Below are positions 1 to 5,958 of a stretch of 14,716 nucleotides of DNA, piece by piece; within the stretch, counting starts at the first letter, position 1; the number at the start of each line of letters is the position of its first letter. The stretch is from positions 1-14,716 of the forward strand of contig JAIPDY010000065.1 of NCBI GenBank assembly GCA_021737445.1. Direction: 5' to 3'. A program made the translations under genes and the position numbers. Source of the DNA: Desulfotignum sp. (GTDB lineage Bacteria > Desulfobacterota > Desulfobacteria > Desulfobacterales > Desulfobacteraceae). Below the pieces are notes generated by a model, which saw nothing but the letters and a program-made list of their open reading frames with translations, did not search any database and was not told where the DNA came from.

Positions 1-644
1 GCCAGGATGTGTATGACCACCTGAAACAGGCCATTATTGACCAGGATATTGCACCTGGTGCACGACTGGTGGAAAACCGCATGGCCCAAATGCTGGGTAT
101 CAGCCGCACCCCTTTGCGGGAGGCATTGCACAAACTGGAACGCGAAGACTGGATCGAAAAAATCCCTTCCGGCGGGTTCAAGGTGATGGCGCTTACCCGT
201 GAAGACATTGAAGAAACATTCGGTATAAGGGCCGTTCTGGAGGCGTATGCGGCCCGCCTGGCCGCACAGAAACACAGGCCCGCAGATCTGGTCCCCCTGG
301 AAAGGGTCATGAAAAAGTTCCAGGATTGCCTGGAAAAAAAACAGACAGCCCTTCTGCCGGACATCAACACCGAGTTCCATGACCTGCTGTATGCCATGAG
401 TGACAGCCCCCGGCTCATCAAGATGATCAACCAGCTTCAGGCACAGATTTCCCGGTTCAGGCAGATCATTCTCAAGCAGGAGGCCTTTGCCCTGGAGTCC
501 TGCCAGGACCATATCGACATGCTGGCCGCCATGCGCCAGCGGGATGAAGACCGGGTGGAAACCCTGGTGCGGGCCCATATCCTCAAGGGAAAGCAGGCGG
601 TGATGCACCGGCTCAAGGAGGAAGATGCCAGAAAAAGTGCCTGA
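1..644 (+). CDS. GntR-family transcriptional regulator, FCD subfamily (5' end outside window)
   Basis: DNA-binding regulator, probably responding to an organic acid or acyl-CoA of this pathway. The reading frame is open to the left edge (in-frame CAG and GAT codons precede the GTG at 9), so the true start lies upstream and the first residues of the winged helix are missing. Numbering from the GTG, the helix-turn-helix covers about residues 1-60, with the typical run SRTPLREAL at 32-40 and a GGFKV wing at 55-59. The rest is an all-helical FCD effector domain. His124, His168 and His190 fit the usual metal/ligand triad, and Asn120 sits where Asp is common. The stop overlaps the next gene by 20 bases, so regulator and mutase genes are probably co-translated and the regulator may control its own operon. 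The promoter and operator are not in the window. Family assignment is firm; the ligand is unknown. Confidence 0.93.
   Translation, partial: QDVYDHLKQAIIDQDIAPGARLVENRMAQMLGISRTPLREALHKLEREDWIEKIPSGGFKVMALTREDIEETFGIRAVLEAYAARLAAQKHRPADLVPLERVMKKFQDCLEKKQTALLPDINTEFHDLLYAMSDSPRLIKMINQLQAQISRFRQIILKQEAFALESCQDHIDMLAAMRQRDEDRVETLVRAHILKGKQAVMHRLKEEDARKSA
615..621 (+). promoter_or_regulatory. Ribosome binding site for the MeaB gene, inside the gntR coding sequence
   Basis: AAGGAGG lies 3 bases before the ATG at 625, with AGGAGGAAG continuing into the start. It sits inside the end of the regulator gene. It supports the ATG at 625 as the MeaB start and a 20-base gene overlap. Confidence 0.6.
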
Positions 645-1635
645 CATACAGCCTGATCCGCCGGTGGAAATCCGGCAGATCCTGGATGGAGATGTGATGG
701 CAGGGGCCAGACTGATCCGGTGCATTGAAGCGGGTGATCCCGCAGCTGCACAGATGCTGGGAAAGCTGTATTCCCATGCAGGAAACGCGTTTGTTATAGG
801 CATCACCGGCCCGCCCGGTGCCGGCAAATCCACCTTGATCAACTCTTTGATCACCATGTTTCGCAAAAAACAATTTACCGTGGGAGTGGTTGCCGTGGAC
901 CCGTCCTCCCGCAAAACCGGCGGGGCAGTGCTGGGGGACCGGGTGCGCATGCAGGCCCATGCAGGAGACAAAGGGGTGTTTATCCGGTCTATGGCAGCAC
1001 GGGGTGCAGCCGGGGGCCTGGCCAGGGCTGCTAAAGATACCTGCCTGGTGCTGGATGCCATGGGATATGAGATCATAATTGTGGAGCCGGTGGGGTCGGG
1101 CCAGGCAGATCTGGAAATCACCACCCTGGTGCACAGCCTGGGACTGGTGGCCATTCCCGGGACCGGGGACGGCATCCAGGCGGTGAAAGCCGGTCTGCTG
1201 GAAGCTGCGGATCTGTTTATCGTCAACAAGACCGACCTGCCCGGTGCCGCATCAGAAATGATGACCCTGGAACATCTGGTCCAGCAGCGGTCCCTGGAAC
1301 CGGACACCTGGCAGCCGCCTGTGGTGGGTACTTGTGCCAGAACCGGAGAAGGGGTGGACCGGCTGGCAGACCTGTTTTTGGACCACCGGCAGTTTATGAA
1401 GGACCACCAGGTGCTGGAAAAAATACAGACCGCCCAGGCCGGGGAGTATTTTAACACCCTGGTGCGGCAGATGGTTATGGACCGGATCGATCCATGGATT
1501 GACCGGCAGGTGGCGGCATTTCTGGATACAGCGGCACAGAAGGCAGCGGTGGCGGCAGATCCGTACCAGGCGGCCCGGAAACTGGCGGACCGCCTGACCC
1601 GGTTTCTGGCGGAGCCTGACAGTGAAGTTTTTTGA
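625..1635 (+). CDS. meaB: MeaB/ArgK-type G3E GTPase, chaperone of the adjacent B12 mutase
   Basis: P-loop GTPase that in characterised systems gates cofactor loading and protects or reactivates AdoCbl-dependent acyl-CoA mutases in the cytoplasm. It is 336 aa, the usual MeaB length. Walker A is GPPGAGKST at 62-70, the switch region VDPSSRKTGG is at 91-100, the Walker B/switch segment is about 150-160, and NKTD at 201-204 is the guanine-specificity motif. Two normally well-kept stretches differ: the family's ETVGVGQ is EPVGSGQ (154-160), and GDELQ of switch III is GDGIQ (181-185). The catalytic apparatus otherwise looks intact. The gene overlaps the regulator and lies 37 bases before the B12 subunit, so its client is almost certainly the mutase at 1673-3751. 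The name meaB is by family; meaH, icmF-like or hcm-type accessory names would be equally apt if the mutase is not a methylmalonyl-CoA mutase. Confidence 0.93.
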   Translation: MPEKVPDIQPDPPVEIRQILDGDVMAGARLIRCIEAGDPAAAQMLGKLYSHAGNAFVIGITGPPGAGKSTLINSLITMFRKKQFTVGVVAVDPSSRKTGGAVLGDRVRMQAHAGDKGVFIRSMAARGAAGGLARAAKDTCLVLDAMGYEIIIVEPVGSGQADLEITTLVHSLGLVAIPGTGDGIQAVKAGLLEAADLFIVNKTDLPGAASEMMTLEHLVQQRSLEPDTWQPPVVGTCARTGEGVDRLADLFLDHRQFMKDHQVLEKIQTAQAGEYFNTLVRQMVMDRIDPWIDRQVAAFLDTAAQKAAVAADPYQAARKLADRLTRFLAEPDSEVF

Positions 1636-1650
1636 CCAGCAACATAAGGA

Positions 1651-1666
1651 TAAGGAAAGGAAACCA
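1651..1666 (+). repeat. 16-base leader repeat, copy 1 (purine-rich, contains ribosome binding site)
   Basis: TAAGGAAAGGAAACCA occurs here and again, identically, at 8980-8995. Both copies lie directly upstream of a gene start. Here the AAGGAAAGG core (1652-1660) is 12 bases from the ATG at 1673, a rather long spacing. At the second copy it is 7 bases from its ATG. Confidence 0.6.
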
Positions 1667-1672
1667 AGGCGT

Positions 1673-2071
1673 ATGGAAACATTGAACAAGATCCGGGTGC
1701 TGGTGGCCAAGCCGGGCCTGGACGGCCATGACAAGGGGGCCAAGATTGTGGCCCTGGCCCTGCGGGATGCGGGCATGGAGGTGATCTATTCCGGGCTTCA
1801 CCAGACCCTGGACCAGATCATGTCCACTGCGGTACAGGAATCAGTGGATGTGATAGGGCTGTCCATCATGTCCGGTGCACACCTGCCCATTTGTGAAAAA
1901 CTGACTGCCATGATCAAAGAGCAGGGGCTCGACAATGTGCACTTGGTGGTGGGCGGGGTGATCCCTAACCAGGATGTCCAGGTTCTCAGAAAGATGGGGG
2001 TGGCGGCCGTGTTTCCCGGCGGCACCTCCTTTGATACCATTGTGTCGGGCATCAATGGGTTGTTCCAATAG
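1673..2071 (+). CDS. B12-binding (small) subunit of acyl-CoA mutase
   Basis: Stand-alone cobalamin-binding Rossmann domain of 132 aa that delivers adenosylcobalamin to the catalytic subunit encoded next. The base-off/His-on signature DxHxxG is present as DGHDKG at 17-22, with His19 the lower axial cobalt ligand. The second motif is GLSIMSGAH at 62-70 and the third is VVGGVIP at 92-98, so all nucleotide-tail contacts are there. The ATG at 1673 is chosen because the protein then begins METLNKIRVLVAKPG, the normal start of this domain. An in-frame GTG at 1622 would add 17 charged residues and overlap MeaB, and it has no good ribosome site. Split B12 and catalytic subunits are typical of archaeal-type methylmalonyl-CoA, isobutyryl-CoA and 2-hydroxyisobutyryl-CoA mutases. 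The module order GTPase, B12 subunit, catalytic subunit matches known mutase operons. Confidence 0.95.
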   Translation: METLNKIRVLVAKPGLDGHDKGAKIVALALRDAGMEVIYSGLHQTLDQIMSTAVQESVDVIGLSIMSGAHLPICEKLTAMIKEQGLDNVHLVVGGVIPNQDVQVLRKMGVAAVFPGGTSFDTIVSGINGLFQ

Positions 2072-2109
2072 CAGGCCGACACCTTTAGCAGACAGGTGAA
2101 GGTTTTCAT

Positions 2110-2116
2110 AAGGGAG
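2110..2116 (+). promoter_or_regulatory. Ribosome binding site for the mutase catalytic subunit
   Basis: AAGGGAG ends 6 bases before the ATG at 2123. It fixes the start of the catalytic subunit. The rest of the 51-base gap (2072-2122) shows only a weak 5-bp inverted repeat (CACCT at 2080 with AGGTG at 2094). Confidence 0.6.
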
Positions 2117-2122
2117 TAGAAT

Positions 2123-3751
2123 ATGGGCGTAGCCAGATATATCAAGGATGAAAAAGGGGCCATCACAGAGGTGGTCTACCAGTCAGGCATGAAAATCAAA
2201 CCAGGGTATGGGCCGCAGGATCTGGCCGATGCCGGGTTTTCATATGAAACCGATCTGGGGGAACCCGGCGAGTTTCCTTTTACCCGGAGCCTGCATCCCC
2301 AGGGGTACAGGTCCCGGGCCTGGACCACCCGGCAGTATACCGGGTTCGGCACACCGGAACAGACCAATGAGCGGTTCAAGCTCATGATCGCCAACGGCCA
2401 GAACGGGTTGAACGTGGCCTTTGATCTGCCCACCCAGATGGGGTATGACTCGGACCATCCCCTGGCGGAAGGAGAAGTGGGCCGGGTGGGCATGGCCGTG
2501 GATTCGCTCAAGGATTTTCTCACCGCATTTGACGGGATTCCCCTGGACCGGATCGGGTCCGGCCTGACCATCAATGCGGTGGCATCCATCATGATGGCCA
2601 TGTACCAGGCATTGGGAGAAACAAAAGGGTTTGACAGGACAAAGATTTCCTGCACCCCCCAGAATGATATCCTCAAGGAGATGATCGGCAGGGGCGCGTG
2701 GATCTTTCCGGTGGAACACGGGGTGCGCCTGGTGGGGGATTCCATTGCATATGCGGTCAAGGAACTGCCCCGGTCCAATCCGGTGAGCATCTGCGGGTAC
2801 CATATCAGAGAATCGGGTGCCACCCCGGCCCAGGAGATCGCCTATGCCTTTGAGATCGCCAGGGCCTACATCGACACTGTGGCACAGCGGGGAATCGATC
2901 CGTCCGATTTTGTAGGCCGGTTTTCCTTTAACTTCAATGTGTACGGCAACCTGTGGGAGCAGGTGGCCAAGTTCCGGGCTGCCAGAAAGATCTGGGCACA
3001 GATGCTCAAGGAAGACTACGGGGTCACGGACAAGAAAAAACTGTTCCTCCGGGGCCTGTTCGGGGGCGGGGGGTCCGGCCTCACCAAAGAGCAGCCGGAA
3101 AACAATATCATGAGAGGGGCGTTCTACGCCCTGGGAGCAGCCCTGTCCGGCGCACAGACCACAGCTTTGTGCTCCTTTGACGAGGCCTACACCATCCCCA
3201 CCCCCAGATCTGCCTTGCTGTCTTTGAAGACCCTGGAACTGCTCATGGATGAGGTGGGGCTCAGGGATACGGTGGACCCCCTGGCCGGCTCATACTTCAT
3301 CGAGACCCTGACCCTGGAGATGGCGGACAAGATCAAAGAAGAGATGGCCTGGGTAAAAGAGATGGGCGGGATTGTATCCGGCATTTCCGACGGGATGATC
3401 CAGAAAAAGGTGTCCCAGCAGGCTTATGAATTTGAAAAAGGCCTCCAGTCCGGAGAATATAAAAAAGTGGGCAAAACCCCGGGCAAAGAAGATGAGGGGG
3501 CTGATGTAGAACTGCACCAGTATAACGCGGCATGGGCAAAGTCTTCCAAAGACAGTCTGGCCGCGGTGAAGCGGACCCGGCACGAAAAAGCGGTGGCCGA
3601 CACCCTGCGGGCACTGGAAAAGGCGGCAAAAGGCAAAGACAATGTCATGCCGCCCCTGGTGGAGTGCTGCAAGGCCTTTGCCACGGTGGGGGAGATGGCG
3701 GATGTGTTCCGCCAGGTTTTCGGAGAATGGCAGGAACCCATATTCTACTGA
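2123..3751 (+). CDS. Adenosylcobalamin-dependent acyl-CoA mutase, catalytic subunit (methylmalonyl-CoA mutase family, divergent active site)
   Basis: Catalytic TIM-barrel subunit, 542 aa, without a fused B12 domain; it works with the preceding 132-aa subunit and should move a carbon skeleton within a CoA thioester. Landmarks are RQYTGFG at 70-76, NVAFDLPT at 97-104, GYDSDHP at 107-113, TPQNDILKE at 178-186, GYHIRESGA at 225-233, and DPLAGSYFIE at 385-394. By hand alignment to the Propionibacterium shermanii enzyme, Tyr72 equals Tyr89 and Arg190 equals Arg207. These are the residues that grip the substrate carboxylate, replaced by Phe/Gln in isobutyryl-CoA mutase and Ile/Gln in 2-hydroxyisobutyryl-CoA mutase. 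His227, Thr178, Gln180, Arg266 and Ser268 are also kept. Two core stretches are not: RTHSQTSG (His328, Gln330) reads RGLFGGGG at 310-317, and QSLHTNS reads QTTALCS at 345-351 (Asn366 becomes Cys350). The subfamily is therefore certain only to acyl-CoA mutase level; the substrate probably carries a second carboxylate. Confidence 0.9.
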   Translation: MGVARYIKDEKGAITEVVYQSGMKIKPGYGPQDLADAGFSYETDLGEPGEFPFTRSLHPQGYRSRAWTTRQYTGFGTPEQTNERFKLMIANGQNGLNVAFDLPTQMGYDSDHPLAEGEVGRVGMAVDSLKDFLTAFDGIPLDRIGSGLTINAVASIMMAMYQALGETKGFDRTKISCTPQNDILKEMIGRGAWIFPVEHGVRLVGDSIAYAVKELPRSNPVSICGYHIRESGATPAQEIAYAFEIARAYIDTVAQRGIDPSDFVGRFSFNFNVYGNLWEQVAKFRAARKIWAQMLKEDYGVTDKKKLFLRGLFGGGGSGLTKEQPENNIMRGAFYALGAALSGAQTTALCSFDEAYTIPTPRSALLSLKTLELLMDEVGLRDTVDPLAGSYFIETLTLEMADKIKEEMAWVKEMGGIVSGISDGMIQKKVSQQAYEFEKGLQSGEYKKVGKTPGKEDEGADVELHQYNAAWAKSSKDSLAAVKRTRHEKAVADTLRALEKAAKGKDNVMPPLVECCKAFATVGEMADVFRQVFGEWQEPIFY

Positions 3752-3858
3752 TGTGTCATCATGTTCAGACATTTAAAAAAATCAGGATGAAAAGAATGAG
3801 TGGTGAGGATCTCATGGCTCACGACTCAGAACTCACCACGCTATCAGGGAGGTAAGGT
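3752..3858 (+). other. 107-base intergenic gap between mutase and HyuA genes, with an inverted repeat
   Basis: This is the longest gap in the window. GTGGTGAG at 3800-3807 and CTCACCAC at 3832-3839 form a perfect 8-bp inverted repeat around a 24-base loop. It could be an operator half-site pair or an RNA stem. No T-run follows, so it is not a standard terminator. The stretch 3764-3797 is AT-rich, but I see no convincing -35/-10 pair. GGGAGG at 3847-3852 serves the next gene. A 22-codon frame (3787-3855) runs through the gap without a spaced ribosome site and is probably chance. Confidence 0.4.
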
Positions 3859-5958
3859 TTGGAGCAATCAGTTTTTCGACTGGGGTGTGACATCGGCGGC
3901 ACGTTCACCGATTTTGTCCTGGTGGACACCCGGACCGGGGAGTTTTTTACCAACAAGTGCCTGACCACCCCGGATGACCCGTCCGATGCCGTGGAACAGG
4001 GCATCAAAGAACTGCTGGCAATCAAGCCGGGCTTTTTAGACCAGGTTGGGGATGTGATCCACGGCACCACCCTGGTCATCAATGCCATTATCGAGCGCAA
4101 AGGTGCAAAAACCGGGCTGATCACCACCAAAGGGTTCAGGGATGTGCTGGAGCTGGGCAGAGAGATCCGGTATGATGCCTATGACATTTTCAGCCAATAC
4201 CCGGAACCCATTGTGCCCCGTGCTTTGAGAAAGGAGATAGACGAACGGGTGACCGCTGACGGACGGGTCCTGAAAGCCGTGGATGAACAGGAGGCAAAGG
4301 CCCTGGTGGCGGATTTTCAAAAGCAGGGCATCGCGTCTCTGGCTGTGTGCTGTATCAACTCCTATGAAAACCCGGTGAACGAACAGGCGTTGCAGCGGAT
4401 CATCCGGGAAACGGCCCCGGATCTGTCCACCTCCTATTCCTTTGAGGTGCTTCCCCAGATCAGAGAATATGAACGCTCCTGCACCACGGCGGTGAACGCC
4501 TATGTCAAACCCATCACCTTCCAGTACCTGGAAAGGCTCACCCAGCGCCTGGCAGACTTAGGGTTTGGCGGAAAGCTCTACATCATGCTGTCATCGGGCG
4601 GCATCACTTCGGTGGACACTGCCAGAAAGTTTCCGGTGCGGATCATCGAGTCCGGGCCCACCGCAGCTGTGATCGCATCCCAGCATTACGGGAAGATGTT
4701 TGATATCAAGGACATGTTCTGCTTTGACATGGGGGGTACCACAGCCAAATCCTGTCTGATCCAGAAGGGCCATGCCGGGCTGGTGTCCACCTTTGAGGTG
4801 GGCCGGGTCCAGCGGTTCAAGAAAGGCTCCGGCCTTCCCATCCAGGTACCGGTGGTGGATCTCATGGAGATCGGTGCCGGCGGGGGCAGCATCGCCCGGA
4901 TCAGCAGCCTGGGGCTGCTGGCTGTCGGGCCTGACAGCGCCGGGGCCGATCCCGGGCCGGCCTGTTACAACCAGGGGGGCGAAAACCCCACGGTGACAGA
5001 TGCAGACCTGGTGCTGGGATACCTGGACCCGGATTTTTTCTTAGGGGGTACCATGGCCCTGGATATGGAAAAATCTTGCACCGCCATTGAAAAAAAGATC
5101 GCCAATCCCCTGGACACTTCGGTTACAGATGCAGCCTTCGGCATCCATGATCTCATCAACGAGACCATGGCCGCGGCTGCCAAGACCCATATTGCGGAAA
5201 AAGGGGGCAACCCCTCCACTGTGGTGATGTCCGCATTCGGCGGGGCCGGACCGGTACATGCCTACGGCCTGGCCAAAAAAATCGGGGCAAAATCGATCCT
5301 GGTGCCGCCCCTGGCCGGGGTGGGGTCGGCCCTGGGGTTTTTCACGGCCCCGGTGGCGTTCGATCTGTCCCGCAGCCACCGCCTGGTCCTGGATGAGGCG
5401 GATTTTGCCGATATTGAAGACCTGTTTTCCCAGCTGGAAAAAGAGGGGGCCGCCATCCTGGCGGATGCAGCCAAAGGAGACCGGGTGATCTTCCAGCGCA
5501 CCCTGCTCATGCGGTTTGTGGGCCAGGGTGCGGAAACCGATCTGGTCATAGATCCCAAACCGTTTACCCAGTGGACCCGCCAGGAGATCCGGGACAAATT
5601 TGATACCGAATACAAGCGGCTTTACGGCCGCACTTATCCGGAAACCCCGGTGGAATTTGTCACCTTTAAGGTACGGGCCACCCTGCCCACACCGCCCTTT
5701 GTGATGCCCGCGCTCTCCTGTGACACCGACCAGCTGTCAGACAGCATCAAAGGAAAGCGCAAAGCGTTTTCGGTTGTGCAGAAAGCCTATATCGATTTTA
5801 CCGTGTATGACCGGTCAAAGCTGTTTGCCGGGGCGCAATTTTCCGGTCCGGCCATTATTGAGGAGCGCGAATCCACCATTGTGATGGGGGAGGATGCATT
5901 CGCCACCGTGGATGACAAGGGATTTGTGTGGATCCGCATAGGGGAGGAGGAAAAATGA
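3859..5958 (+). CDS. hyuA: HyuA-type subunit of hydantoinase/oxoprolinase/ketone-carboxylase superfamily
   Basis: ATP-using subunit (699 aa, normal length) of a two-subunit enzyme. Relatives cleave cyclic amides with ATP (N-methylhydantoinase, 5-oxoprolinase, caprolactamase) or carboxylate ketones (acetone and acetophenone carboxylases) through a phosphorylated intermediate. The ASKHA-type nucleotide fold is marked by DIGGTFTDF at 11-19, HGTTLVINA at 68-76, FDMGGTTAK at 289-297, GAGGGSIA at 339-346, GPACY at 366-370 and AFGGAGPVHA at 459-468. The TTAK ending differs from the TSTD found in many N-methylhydantoinases, hinting at another subgroup. The start is TTG: an in-frame stop at 3853-3855 excludes anything upstream, the glycine-rich motif begins only ten residues in, and GGGAGG is spaced 6 bases before it. 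The gene overlaps hyuB by ATGA. No small third subunit of the acetone-carboxylase type is present. The substrate is unresolved. Confidence 0.9.
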   Translation: MEQSVFRLGCDIGGTFTDFVLVDTRTGEFFTNKCLTTPDDPSDAVEQGIKELLAIKPGFLDQVGDVIHGTTLVINAIIERKGAKTGLITTKGFRDVLELGREIRYDAYDIFSQYPEPIVPRALRKEIDERVTADGRVLKAVDEQEAKALVADFQKQGIASLAVCCINSYENPVNEQALQRIIRETAPDLSTSYSFEVLPQIREYERSCTTAVNAYVKPITFQYLERLTQRLADLGFGGKLYIMLSSGGITSVDTARKFPVRIIESGPTAAVIASQHYGKMFDIKDMFCFDMGGTTAKSCLIQKGHAGLVSTFEVGRVQRFKKGSGLPIQVPVVDLMEIGAGGGSIARISSLGLLAVGPDSAGADPGPACYNQGGENPTVTDADLVLGYLDPDFFLGGTMALDMEKSCTAIEKKIANPLDTSVTDAAFGIHDLINETMAAAAKTHIAEKGGNPSTVVMSAFGGAGPVHAYGLAKKIGAKSILVPPLAGVGSALGFFTAPVAFDLSRSHRLVLDEADFADIEDLFSQLEKEGAAILADAAKGDRVIFQRTLLMRFVGQGAETDLVIDPKPFTQWTRQEIRDKFDTEYKRLYGRTYPETPVEFVTFKVRATLPTPPFVMPALSCDTDQLSDSIKGKRKAFSVVQKAYIDFTVYDRSKLFAGAQFSGPAIIEERESTIVMGEDAFATVDDKGFVWIRIGEEEK

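Noticed and set aside
1622..1672. Upstream GTG start for the B12 subunit
   Set aside because: It would add 17 poorly conserved charged residues overlapping meaB and has no ribosome site; the ATG at 1673 gives the family N-terminus.
2123..3751. Assignment as 2-hydroxyisobutyryl-CoA or isobutyryl-CoA mutase
   Set aside because: Those enzymes have Ile or Phe and Gln where this protein has Tyr72 and Arg190, and the Asp that marks the 2-hydroxyisobutyryl enzyme is Ala99 here by hand alignment.
3787..3855. 22-codon frame in the gap before hyuA, as a possible leader peptide
   Set aside because: No properly spaced ribosome site, no regulatory codon run, and the frame simply ends at the stop before the TTG start. 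Likely chance.
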